NCBI GenBank assembly: GCA_016703005.1
Contig: JADJCX010000034.1
Span: 62,001-126,000 of the forward strand
Source of the DNA: Flavobacteriales bacterium
GTDB lineage: Bacteria; Bacteroidota; Bacteroidia; Flavobacteriales_F; PHOS-HE28
Direction: 5' to 3'
DNA: 64,000 bases
The translations under genes and the position numbers were made by a program. Below are positions 47,167-55,395 of this stretch, in pieces. Position 1 is the first letter of the stretch. Every line of letters starts with the position of its first letter. Below the pieces are notes generated by a model that was not told the DNA's origin, did no database searches, and saw only the letters and a list, made by a program, of their open reading frames with translations.

Positions 47167-48429
47167 ATGACGCGTCTCCTTTCCACTTGTGCGAGCATGC
47201 TGCTCTTGTTGGGCGTTAGTGCCCAAGGCACCCAGCCTTGCTCGTCGAACATCTCGGGCAAGGACTGCCTCAGCCTCAATACCATTACCACTGCGGTCCC
47301 TTTCCTCATGATCAGCCCCGATTCACGCGCGGGTGGTATGGGTGATGCCGGGGTGGCCGTCAGTCCCGATGTGAACGCGATCCACTGGAACCCCAGCAAG
47401 TTGGCTTTCGTGGAGGATGAGTTCCAGTTCGACATCTCCTACTCACCATGGTTGCGCAACTTGGTGAACGACATGAACCTCGCCTACTTGGCGCTTTACT
47501 ACCGCCTGCCGAACAAGAAGAGCACCATCGCCGGTTCGTTGCGCTATTTCTCTCTGGGCAGCATCACCTTCACCGATATCAATGGTGGTGTCATCCGCGA
47601 TTTCACACCCAAGGAATTCTCAGTGGACGTTGCTTTCGCTCAGCAGTTCAGTGATGTGTTCAGTGGTGGTATAGCCATCCGGTACATCAACAGCAACCTC
47701 ACCGGTGGCACCAGCGTGCAGGGTGCGGCGAGCAAGGCCGGCCAAAGTGTCGCTGCCGATGTTTCGTTCTTCTATCGCAAGCAGGATCTTCAGTTGGGCG
47801 AAAAGGACGGTGAGTTCAGTTTTGGGTTCAACGTGTCGAACATCGGCGCCAAAATGCGCTATACCGAAACGAGCGAAACGGATTTCATTCCCATCAATCT
47901 GCGCCTCGGGCCCTGCTTGAAGGTGGACATGGATGAGTACAACAGCATTGCGTTCAACATCGATATCAACAAGCTTCTGGTTCCCACACCTCCGATCTAT
48001 GGGGATTCCTTGGATGACGACGGCAACCGCGAGATCGTCAGCGGCCAAGACCCGAACGTGGGAGTTGCAACCGGTATGTTCGGTTCATTCACCGATGCAC
48101 CTGGCCAAGTGACCAAGGATGAGGACGGGAATATCACAGTGGAGCCAGGCAGCCGTACAAGCGAGGAATTCCGTGAGGTGAACCTTGCAGGAGGTTTCGA
48201 ATACTGGTACGCCAAACAGTTCGCTTTCCGCGGCGGTTATTTCTGGGAACACTCGACCAAAGGCAACCGTAAGTACTTCACCCTTGGCGCGGGCCTTCGT
48301 TACAACGTTTTTGCGATCGACCTGTCCTACCTCATTGCCAGCTCGCAACAGAGCCCTTTGGCCAACACATTGAGGTTCACGCTCGGTTTCCATTTCAATT
48401 CGCTCAAAGCGAAGAAGAAGGAGGACTAG
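47167..48429 (+). CDS. porV: T9SS outer-membrane protein PorV
   Basis: Outer-membrane beta-barrel that shuttles cargo from the T9SS translocon to PorU. 420 residues from ATG 47167, with a signal peptide (MTRLLSTCASMLLLLGVSAQ). The conserved PorV segment LMISPDSRAGGMGDAGVAVS is followed by NAIHWNPSKLAFVEDEFQF, YSPWLRNLVNDMNLAYLALY and a C-terminus LRFTLGFHFNSLKAKKKED. In the T9SS-bearing Bacteroidota I know, porV directly follows porU, as here. Confidence 0.95.
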   Translation: MTRLLSTCASMLLLLGVSAQGTQPCSSNISGKDCLSLNTITTAVPFLMISPDSRAGGMGDAGVAVSPDVNAIHWNPSKLAFVEDEFQFDISYSPWLRNLVNDMNLAYLALYYRLPNKKSTIAGSLRYFSLGSITFTDINGGVIRDFTPKEFSVDVAFAQQFSDVFSGGIAIRYINSNLTGGTSVQGAASKAGQSVAADVSFFYRKQDLQLGEKDGEFSFGFNVSNIGAKMRYTETSETDFIPINLRLGPCLKVDMDEYNSIAFNIDINKLLVPTPPIYGDSLDDDGNREIVSGQDPNVGVATGMFGSFTDAPGQVTKDEDGNITVEPGSRTSEEFREVNLAGGFEYWYAKQFAFRGGYFWEHSTKGNRKYFTLGAGLRYNVFAIDLSYLIASSQQSPLANTLRFTLGFHFNSLKAKKKED

Positions 48430-48434
48430 GGGTG

Positions 48435-48914
48435 ATGGAGTTCCGCGTTGGTTCCGGGTTCGACGTACATCGATTGGTTTCGGGCCGCGAACTTTGGTTG
48501 GGCGGCAACCTGATACCGGCAGAACTTGGTGCACTCGGACATAGTGATGCTGATGTGTTGCTCCACGCTATGTGCGATGCGCTATTGGGAGCCGCCGGAC
48601 TCGGTGATATAGGCAGACACTTCCCCGACACCGATCCGAAATGGAAGGGAGCTGACAGCAAGAAGCTGCTCAAGCATGTGGTTGAATTGCTGGGGGAACG
48701 TGGCTGGCGGGTCGGGAATGTGGATAGCACACTGGTGCTCGAAGAACCGAAGATCGCGCCACATGTTGCAGCCATACGTGCCACCGTTGCACCACTGCTC
48801 GGTGTTGGAGAAGATGCCGTGAGCATCAAAGCCACTACCAACGAAAAGCTCGGATACATTGGCCGGAAGGAGGGTGTGTGCGCCTACGCTGTTGCTCTGA
48901 TCACCAGGGGTTGA
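48435..48914 (+). CDS. ispF: 2-C-methyl-D-erythritol 2,4-cyclodiphosphate synthase
   Basis: MEP-pathway cyclase. 159 residues. Metal-binding motif GSGFDVHRLVSG, then LGHSDADVLLHAMCDALLGA, the GDIGRHFPDTDPKWKGADS loop and SIKATTNEKLGYIGRKEG. ATG 48435 follows the porV stop by 5 bases; a GTG one codon earlier is less likely. It supplies IPP/DMAPP for the carotenoid operon at 20-27 kb and for quinones. Convergent with the DUF4956 gene. Confidence 0.96.
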   Translation: MEFRVGSGFDVHRLVSGRELWLGGNLIPAELGALGHSDADVLLHAMCDALLGAAGLGDIGRHFPDTDPKWKGADSKKLLKHVVELLGERGWRVGNVDSTLVLEEPKIAPHVAAIRATVAPLLGVGEDAVSIKATTNEKLGYIGRKEGVCAYAVALITRG

Positions 48915-48917
48915 AGC

Positions 48918-49574
48918 CTAGTCGTCACCGTCCGGGGCGATATCGCTGAACGTACGCAGATCCTGCTCGTCCTCGAAGTAGAACACGCGCAACTGTGCCA
49001 GGTCGCGCAGCATGTCGATCTTTCCGATCTCCACGCGGCTCACCTTGATACCAAGGCGTTTCCCGAGATCGGCCATCAGTTCCTCACGCCTATTGCTCTG
49101 GATAAGTTCCAACTTGTCGTAGCTCACTAAACGCATGGCCTCGTGCCGTGTCAGCCACAGATGTTCCAGCACATAGGTGGCCAATAGAATGACCACGTTG
49201 GTGAACAACAGTTCGGCTAAACTCACCTTCTTGCTCAACAGCGCGTTCACCACGGCTATGGCGATCACTGCCAGCAAGTACGTCATGTCCTTGATGCTGA
49301 TCTGCTCCGTGCGGTAGCGAAGGATGCTGAAGATGGCGAACAAGCCGAACCCGAAACCCATGCTCAGCTTCACGCTGTTCATGAGGCCGCACAGGAAAAA
49401 GATGAGGATGTTGAACAGGAAGTACGTGAAGAGGAAGTCCTTCTTCTTGTGTATCGGATAGTAGATCAACCTGATCAGTACATAGACCACTGCAAGATCG
49501 ATGGCGAACTTGAAGAGCAACTCCAAGAAGTCTTCGTGGACCAACTTCCATCCGAGGAATTCAATGTCTTTCAT
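48918..49574 (-). CDS. DUF4956 membrane protein
   Basis: 218 residues from ATG 49574 (MKDIEFLGWKLVHEDFLELL). Four hydrophobic segments in the first 130 residues (FAIDLAVVYVLIRLIYY, FLFTYFLFNILIFFLCGLMN, MTYLLAVIAIAVVNALL, FTNVVILLATYVLEHLWL), with the conserved MGFGFGLFAIFSILRYRTEQ between; then a cytoplasmic domain with KVSRVEIGKIDMLRDLAQLR. DUF4956 proteins are often coded beside VTC-domain polyphosphate polymerases, as here (10 bases downstream of the VTC gene). Function unknown; a membrane partner for polyphosphate synthesis or transport is inferred. Confidence 0.9.
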   Translation of the reverse strand: MKDIEFLGWKLVHEDFLELLFKFAIDLAVVYVLIRLIYYPIHKKKDFLFTYFLFNILIFFLCGLMNSVKLSMGFGFGLFAIFSILRYRTEQISIKDMTYLLAVIAIAVVNALLSKKVSLAELLFTNVVILLATYVLEHLWLTRHEAMRLVSYDKLELIQSNRREELMADLGKRLGIKVSRVEIGKIDMLRDLAQLRVFYFEDEQDLRTFSDIAPDGDD

Positions 49575-49584
49575 GAGGGGATGA

Positions 49585-50337
49585 CTACGCGGCACTACGC
49601 AGGCCGTCAAGCTTACGCAGTACTTCGTTGAACGTGTTGTGTTTGAGGTCAGTGCGCAAGAGCACGGCACCGATGCAATACTTGCTCATGCCGGTAGGAC
49701 GGTAGCCCAATGTCCGCATGGCCTGCACGAATGGCGAACTCCGGTCCACGCGCTCCTGCTTCAGCTCAGCGATACAGATACCGTCAAGCGACCGCTCGCC
49801 ATTGGGACTTGTGAACCGCAAGGAATGGTCGATGGTGAGGCGCTCTGGACATGTGCGGTTGACCAATGTGACCCGTGTGAAGTAGTTCCACAACTTGGCT
49901 TCGAACGGACCGGACATGCCGCTCTTTTCCTCCACATATGCGGCTTGGTCCGCGTCGAGTGCCAATGGTATGGCGGTCGTTTTTCGTCGTGCCTTATCTG
50001 TGCGCCCTCGACCGGTCTTGCGTTTCACTTCCAGAAAACAGAGCCCACTGCCCATGTACTCCCGGAAGCGCACTTTGCTGCGGAAAGTGCGGCCATTGTG
50101 GTGGTCGAAGTAGCTCTTGTCATCCGGGCGGTCGAAATACAGTGACCTGTACGAAGTGCCCCGTTCGCCATCCACGTCCAAGCAGCGGTAGTGCGGTGCG
50201 ATCATTTCCAGAAGGTTGGGTAGATCGCTTTCCGCAAAGACGTACTTGGTGTCAGTGCGGTTGAGCAACTGAACGCTGTCCATCTCCGCCAGGGTGATGG
50301 GTGCATAGGTGCCGAGTATGTCCGATGTGGTCCGCAA
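49585..50337 (-). CDS. VTC-domain polyphosphate polymerase-like protein
   Basis: 250 residues. It starts at TTG 50337 (LRTTSDILGTYAPITLAEMD); an in-frame stop lies upstream and the family needs this N-terminus. VTC tunnel-fold motifs: NRTDTKYVFAESDLPNLLEM, RSLYFDRPDDKSYFDHHNGR, SKVRFREYMGSGLCFLEVKR and KRKTGRGRTDKARRK. VTC domains polymerise polyphosphate from ATP in yeast; the bacterial forms are less studied. It lies 10 bases before the DUF4956 gene and is probably transcribed from the TAGATTTG element at 50357. Confidence 0.88.
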   Translation of the reverse strand: MRTTSDILGTYAPITLAEMDSVQLLNRTDTKYVFAESDLPNLLEMIAPHYRCLDVDGERGTSYRSLYFDRPDDKSYFDHHNGRTFRSKVRFREYMGSGLCFLEVKRKTGRGRTDKARRKTTAIPLALDADQAAYVEEKSGMSGPFEAKLWNYFTRVTLVNRTCPERLTIDHSLRFTSPNGERSLDGICIAELKQERVDRSSPFVQAMRTLGYRPTGMSKYCIGAVLLRTDLKHNTFNEVLRKLDGLRSAA

Positions 50338-50356
50338 ACGCGTTGGTGAAGGGCGC

Positions 50357-50364
50357 CAAATCTA
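50357..50364 (-). promoter_or_regulatory. Bacteroidota -7 element (TAGATTTG) for the VTC/DUF4956 pair
   Basis: TAGATTTG on the minus strand matches TAnnTTTG, 20 bases before the TTG start at 50337. The same bases provide the in-frame stop that fixes the start region. Confidence 0.45.
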
Positions 50365-50407
50365 TGGATCCACCACAGTGCGCACCGGGCGCGTCCGCAG
50401 GCGCCGT

Positions 50408-50415
50408 TACCTTCG
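50408..50415 (+). promoter_or_regulatory. Weak -7-like element (TACCTTCG) before cdd
   Basis: TACCTTCG differs from TAnnTTTG at one base and lies 14 bases before the cdd ATG (50429), divergent from the VTC promoter. Confidence 0.3.
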
Positions 50416-50428
50416 GCACCCTTCGCCC

Positions 50429-50911
50429 ATGGCACGCCAACGCACCTACCGCCTCATCTACCTGGAACACGCCAATTGGAAGAGCCTTCCAGCCAGCGAC
50501 CGCGACCTGCTGTTGGCCGCACAAGCCGCCGCGCGCAAGGCATACGCCAAGTACAGCAAGTTCAAGGTGGGCGCTGCGTTGCGCACGACCGACGGCCGCA
50601 TGACCATCGGTAGCAACCAAGAGAACGCCTCTTACCCGGCAGGAACTTGCGCGGAGCGGACAGCCTTGCACGCATGCATGGCTCTTTCGCCCGGGGCGTA
50701 TGTGGATGTCATTGCGGTGGTGGTGCCCAAGGCCAAGGGCAAAGACCCCATTCCGCCGTGCGGCATATGCAGGCAAGCACTCGTGGAACAAGAGCGTCGG
50801 CAGGGAGGCCCCTTGCGTATTCTGCTCGGTGCGCCGGAAGGTGAAGTGCTGGAGATCGGCAGTGCCGAGGGCTTGATGCCGCTGAGCTTTGACGCTTCCT
50901 TCTTGAAGTGA
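50429..50911 (+). CDS. cdd: Cytidine deaminase
   Basis: Deaminates cytidine/deoxycytidine for pyrimidine salvage. 160 residues from ATG 50429 (MARQRTYRLIYLEHANWKSL). Substrate motif KFKVGAALRTTDGRMTIGSN, zinc/proton-shuttle Glu in AGTCAERTALHACMAL (Cys-Ala-Glu), and second zinc motif IPPCGICRQALVE, as in the tetrameric Cys-ligand class. It lies between the VTC pair and pdhA; the order porV ... cdd, pdhA, pdhC is, to my recollection, shared by flavobacterial genomes. Confidence 0.95.
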   Translation: MARQRTYRLIYLEHANWKSLPASDRDLLLAAQAAARKAYAKYSKFKVGAALRTTDGRMTIGSNQENASYPAGTCAERTALHACMALSPGAYVDVIAVVVPKAKGKDPIPPCGICRQALVEQERRQGGPLRILLGAPEGEVLEIGSAEGLMPLSFDASFLK

Positions 50912-50953
50912 ACGTCAGGTTTCCCGGGTCCGGAACGCGCGCTACGCCCCGGC

Positions 50954-50961
50954 TATATTTG
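50954..50961 (+). promoter_or_regulatory. Bacteroidota -7 element (TATATTTG) for the pdhA-pdhC operon
   Basis: TATATTTG matches TAnnTTTG, 35 bases before the pdhA ATG at 50996. Confidence 0.5.
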
Positions 50962-50995
50962 ACCGCTCACCTCCTGAGCCTTTCTACCACCACCG

Positions 50996-51980
50996 ATGGC
51001 CACTAAGACTGCCTCACCCAAAAGTTCAAGCGCACCGGCCACAGGTGCCTTCACCAAGGAGACCTACCTCCGCTGGTTCAAGGACATGCTGCTGATGCGC
51101 CGCTTCGAGGAGAAGACAGGGCAGCTCTATACGATGCAGAAATTCGGTGGCTTCTGCCACCTCTACATCGGACAGGAGGCCATCCTTGCCGGTATGATCA
51201 CAGCCATCCGCAATGACGACAAAGTGATCACCGGTTATCGCGATCACGCGCATCCGCTGGTGTTGGGCACACCTGCCAAAAACGTGATGGCCGAACTCTT
51301 CGGTCGAACTACCGGCACGAGCAAGGGCAAGGGTGGCAGCATGCACTACTTCGACAAGGCGCGTAACCTCTTCGGTGGCCACGGCATAGTGGGTGGCCAG
51401 ATAGGCTTGGGCGCAGGCATTGCGTTCGCCGACAAGTACAAGGGCAACGACAGCGTGACTTTGTGCAGCATGGGCGATGGCGCAGTGCGCCAAGGCATCC
51501 TGCACGAGACCTTCAACATGGCGATGACGTGGAAGCTCCCGGTGATCTTCATCATCGAGAACAACGAGTACGCCATGGGCACCAGCGTGGAACGCACCAG
51601 CAATGTGCACGAGTTGTACACGTTGGGCGAGAGCTACGATATGCCCGGCGAACCGGTGAACGGCATGAGCTGCGAAGCGGTGCACAACGCGATCGCGAAA
51701 GCATGCGCGCATTGCCGCGCGGGAAATGGTCCGTATTTGTTGGAGATCAAGACCTATCGCTACCGTGGGCACAGCATGAGCGATCCGCAGAAGTACCGCA
51801 CCAAGGAAGAGGTGGAGGAGTACAAGCAGCAGGATCCCATCGAGGGCGTGCGCAAAATGATCCTCACCAACAAGTGGGCGAGTGAAGCCGAACTGGAGAA
51901 GTGGGATGAAGAAGTGAAGAAGGAAGTGGAGGAAGCCGTGAAGTTCGCAGGAGGCCGATTATCCCTTCATCAAAGACTGA
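50996..51980 (+). CDS. pdhA: Pyruvate dehydrogenase E1 component alpha subunit (frameshift near the end)
   Basis: Thiamine-diphosphate E1 alpha. The N-terminal domain has FKDMLLMRRFEEKTGQLYTM and FCHLYIGQEAILAGMITAIR; the ThDP/Mg site is CSMGDGAVRQGILHETFNMA with IIENNEYAMGTSVERT; then RYRGHSMSDPQKYRTKEEVE. One frame reads past FA into pdhC, but dropping one base near 51951 gives FAEADYPFIKD and a TGA at 51980, four bases before the pdhC ATG. The C-terminal stretch before DYPFIKD looks about 15 residues shorter than I expect for the family. No E1 beta gene is present; in Bacteroidota pdhB is often elsewhere. Confidence 0.9.
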
Positions 51981-51983
51981 GCA

Positions 51984-53261
51984 ATGGCCGAGATCGTACG
52001 CATGCCCAAGTTGAGCGATACCATGACCGAGGGTGTCGTTGCGAAGTGGAACAAGAAGGTGGGCGACAAGGTCAAGAGCGGCGACATCCTCGCCGAGATC
52101 GAGACCGACAAGGCCACGATGGAATTCGAGAGCTATTTGGACGGCACTCTTTTGCACATCGGTGTGCCGCAAGGCCAAACCGCCCCGGTCGATTCCGTGC
52201 TCGCCGTTTTCGGGAAGGAAGGCGAGGACATCACCGCCCTGTTGGCCGAGTCCGCCAAGGGTACGCCCGCACCGGCCGCTGCACCTGCTCCGAAAGCTGA
52301 AGAGAAGCAAGCGGAACCCGTAAGCGCACCTGCCGCAGCAAAGACGGCTCCTGCTCCCGCCGCCAAACCGGCGCCGGCGCCTGCACCTGCACCTGTTGCC
52401 TCAACCAACGGACGTGTGAAAGCCAGCCCGTTAGCGAAGAACCTCGCGGAAGAGAAAGGCATCGATATCGGTCGCGTTCGTGGTAGCGGTCCCGATGGCC
52501 TGTGACCAAGAGCGACGTGGAGGGCTACACCTCAGGTGGAGCAGCATTCAGTGGCCCACAGGTGGAACGCTTCACGGAAGTGGCCGTGAGCCAGATGCGC
52601 AAGACCATTGCCAAGCGCTTGGCCGAAAGCAAGTTCACCGCGCCGCACTTCTACCTCACCATCGAGTTGGACATGTCGCGCGCCATGCAAGTGCGCGAAG
52701 CGATCAACACGACCATCGCACCGGACAAGATCTCGTTCAACGACATGGTGATCAAAGCCGTGGCCGTGGCGCTGAAGCAGAACCCGAAAGTGAACAGCAG
52801 CTGGCTCGGCGACCGGATCCGCTACAACGAGCACGTGCACATCGGCGTAGCCGTTGCCGTGGAGGACGGACTCCTCGTTCCCGTTGTGCGCTTTCTGATG
52901 CAAAACCGCTTCCGCACCATCGGTGCTGGAAGTGCGTGACCTGGCCAAGAAGGCCAAGGAGAAGAAGCTGCAACCCGCGGAGTGGGAGGGCAACACCTTC
53001 ACCATCTCGAACCTCGGCATGTTCGGCATCGAGGAATTCACCGCCATCATCAACCCGCCGGATGCGTGCATCTTGGCCATCGGTGGCATCATGGAAAAGC
53101 CCGTGGTGAAGAACGGAGCCATCGTGCCCGGCCACACCATGAAGGTGACCCTGAGCTGTGACCATCGCGTGGTGGATGGCGCCACTGGCGCCGCCTTCCT
53201 CAACTCCTTCAAAGCGTTGCTGGAAGAACCGGCGCTGATGCTGGGGGTGGGGGCGATCTGA
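51984..53261 (+). CDS. pdhC: Pyruvate dehydrogenase E2, dihydrolipoamide acetyltransferase (multiple frameshifts)
   Basis: Order: one lipoyl domain (IRMPKLSDTM-type start, lipoyl Lys in EIETDKATMEFES), an Ala/Pro-rich linker, a subunit-binding domain (KASPLAKNLAEEKGIDIGRV) and the catalytic core with DHRVVDGATGAAFLNSF. The frame breaks at about 52497-52503 (GPDG to VTKSDVEGYTSGG), and again in a short stretch at about 52890-52935, where three small indels would restore RFSDAKPLPTIGAEVRDLAK. After this EGNTFTISNLGMFGIEEFTA and ACILAIGGIMEKPVV follow in frame. Repaired length is about 425 residues. The cluster of indels in 45 bases suggests poor sequence quality rather than decay. Confidence 0.9.
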
Positions 53262-53276
53262 TATCCGGAATTCCTT

Positions 53277-53792
53277 TTACGGGAAGTAAGCGTTCATCAA
53301 CGTGAAGTCGATATGGCCGCTCTGGCTGTGGCAACCGCGGCATGCCGTTCCCAGATCGCTGGAGGGGATCGCCACCTCCCCCGAGGGTTCAACCTCAGCC
53401 CACACCCAGCCATCCTGATCCGCGTTCGGGTGATCGGACCGCTTCAACATGATGGCATAGAGCGAAAGCACGCCCGGCGAGGCGTACAGCTCCTTCACTA
53501 CAGCGGCACCGTTGGCGAAAAGAGTGTCCGGCACAACCGCGCCCATGCTGTCCAGAAAGGCTGCTGCCGCTGGGTTGTACCATGTGCGCAACAGTGCCTG
53601 TGGATGCCCTGATCCGGCACTTCTCGGCAGCAACGTATCTGAGAAATGGTAGAACACTTGCCCGCTGGTGTCTTGGGCAAGTCGCAGTAGTTCCACATCC
53701 AACGGTGCTGGTATTTCGTGTTTGCACGAAAGAACCATCATTGATGCAGTGATCACAATGAGGGCCCCGAACTTCGTTTGAGCTTTTATCAT
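53277..53792 (-). CDS. Haem c-binding lipoprotein, cytochrome P460-like
   Basis: 171 residues. The signal sequence MIKAQTKFGALIVITASMMV is followed by a lipobox (VLSC), so it is a lipid-anchored periplasmic protein. Near the C-terminus DGWVWAEVEPSGEVAI, then ACRGCHSQSGHIDFTLMNAY: one CxxCH haem attachment motif in the tail, with the W-x-W-x-E/K pattern before it, as in P460-family cytochromes. Function unknown; redox role inferred. Convergent with pdhC. Its start overlaps a short upstream reading frame by ATGA. Confidence 0.75.
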   Translation of the reverse strand: MIKAQTKFGALIVITASMMVLSCKHEIPAPLDVELLRLAQDTSGQVFYHFSDTLLPRSAGSGHPQALLRTWYNPAAAAFLDSMGAVVPDTLFANGAAVVKELYASPGVLSLYAIMLKRSDHPNADQDGWVWAEVEPSGEVAIPSSDLGTACRGCHSQSGHIDFTLMNAYFP

Positions 53793-53995
53793 TTTCCCAG
53801 TGCGCCAGCACGCGCACCGAAACTACCGGTCGGTGTGCGCCCGATCGCGGCATTCTCGATACATGTCGTGCTGGTGACGAACTTGCTTCCAGTATCCAAC
53901 AACAAGATTCTGATCAGCACCAACAAGGGGCCCACGCTGTAGTTGGACATAGAACTCGCATGCAGGTTACCACCGGCAGAACCGGGGTCCACCAA
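53789..53995 (-). CDS. Possible small protein upstream of the haem-c lipoprotein
   Basis: A 68-codon frame (start TTG at 53995 or ATG in MSNYSVGPLLVLIRILLL) ending AAIGRTPTGSFGARAGALGK, with a 4-base ATGA overlap with the next gene. The overlap and the lack of any other gene in this 220-base gap are the only support. It resembles no family I recognise and could be a remnant or spurious. Confidence 0.25.
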   Translation of the reverse strand: MVDPGSAGGNLHASSMSNYSVGPLLVLIRILLLDTGSKFVTSTTCIENAAIGRTPTGSFGARAGALGK

Positions 53996-54015
53996 CCGGG
54001 AAGCTCCGGGGCGCT

Positions 54016-55272
54016 TTAATCGCTCAGCATCACGCGCACTACAGGCCCGTTTCCGTTCCGGGTAATGTGAAGCAAATACACACCCGTTGCTGCAGGGTCC
54101 AATGGGATCGTCGATCGGCCTTCCTGTTCAACACGACCGCTGCGCACCGTGCGACCGGTAGCATCGTAGACCCGGTAGGCATCGTAAGGGTGCGAGGGAT
54201 CCCACTGCGCTACGATCGCATCGCCGCTCCAAGAGGCTTGTAGTTCCATCCCGTTCTGCTCCTCAATGCTGGTTGATATCACCTCGCACAGTTTTAGTTC
54301 CCAGAATGCCGAGGTGAGCGAATCGGGGACCCACGAGAACGGTTCGAAGCCCGTGCCGCCGAACCCGATGAAGCCGGAACCGGCAATGGAGAATGAAGTG
54401 CCCGTGTTCATGGGTAGCCCCGGAAAGTCGGGCAACTGTGCCCACTGATCGGTGGTGCCGTCATACGACCACACGTCGTTGTACATCGTTTGGTTGCCGA
54501 ACTGATCGAAGCCGATACCACCAATGATGTAGGCCAGGTCGCAGGTGGAGAATTGGTAGCTGCTCGCACGTGCCGATGCTGGCAGGTTCGTCATTTGGGT
54601 CCAAGTGTCCGTGGGTGGATCGTAGCGGTAGAGGTCATTGTAGAAGACGGAAGTCCCGTTGCCCACACTGCTTGCACCCATGCCCACATACACTTGATCG
54701 TTCAGCACGAACGCATTGCAAGCCTGTCTGGCGGTGCCTGGGAAGGATGCCTTTTGCATCCATACGTCGGTGGCCGGGTCGTATTCGTACCAGTCGTTGT
54801 ACCAAGGGTTATAGCCGAGGCCCGCATAGGCCTTGGTCGAAGTTCCTACGGAAACCAAGCTGTAGCGCGGTGGACCGGGGAAGTCCGCCTTCTGCGCCCA
54901 ACTATCAGCGATCGGGTCATATTCCCACAGATCATCAAGCTGCACTTGCGGGATGTTGTTGTGCCATCCGCACACCACGTAGCCCTTTCCTGTCGAAGGA
55001 ATGCTGAAGCCGCGAGTGCCGTATCGCGTAAGCCCGGGCAGAGCGGCGCGTTGCATCCAGACATCGGTGCTCGAGTTATACTCATAGAACGAGTCCACCA
55101 AAGCAAGAGGAACAATGTTCGTTACACCACCACCGCTGAACCAGCGATCGCCGATCGAAAATCCATACGGGGAGTAGACCGCATAAGGGAAATCGGTGCG
55201 TTGTGTCCAGAACTGTGAGAACGAAATGGTGGGGGCGATCGCCAATAGTAAAAGGGAGTATCGTTTCATCAT
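54016..55272 (-). CDS. Kelch-repeat secreted protein with T9SS-type C-terminus
   Basis: 418 residues with a signal peptide (MKRYSLLLLAIAPTISFSQF; the first Met of two). About five kelch-like blades recur at 45-55 residue spacing, each with a YDP...W.Q element: DDLWEYDPIADSWAQKADFP, DWYEYDPATDVWMQKASFPG, DLYRYDPPTDTWTQMTNLPA. The last 80 residues (SWSGDAIVAQWDPSHPYDAY to GVYLLHITRNGNGPVVRVML) form a T9SS type A-like sorting domain with the usual G-x-Y motif. Predicted surface or secreted beta-propeller; ligand unknown. Divergent from recG. Confidence 0.85.
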   Translation of the reverse strand: MMKRYSLLLLAIAPTISFSQFWTQRTDFPYAVYSPYGFSIGDRWFSGGGVTNIVPLALVDSFYEYNSSTDVWMQRAALPGLTRYGTRGFSIPSTGKGYVVCGWHNNIPQVQLDDLWEYDPIADSWAQKADFPGPPRYSLVSVGTSTKAYAGLGYNPWYNDWYEYDPATDVWMQKASFPGTARQACNAFVLNDQVYVGMGASSVGNGTSVFYNDLYRYDPPTDTWTQMTNLPASARASSYQFSTCDLAYIIGGIGFDQFGNQTMYNDVWSYDGTTDQWAQLPDFPGLPMNTGTSFSIAGSGFIGFGGTGFEPFSWVPDSLTSAFWELKLCEVISTSIEEQNGMELQASWSGDAIVAQWDPSHPYDAYRVYDATGRTVRSGRVEQEGRSTIPLDPAATGVYLLHITRNGNGPVVRVMLSD

Positions 55273-55395
55273 GGTCTTTCAGTGCGATGACGAATAGACG
55301 ATTTATTGGGCCTCGGTTGCCCATGCATACCGCGACCGCTCGTGTTAGTCCGCCCCCGGTCAAGGTCACCTGATCCCGACATCTACTTTCAGCCC

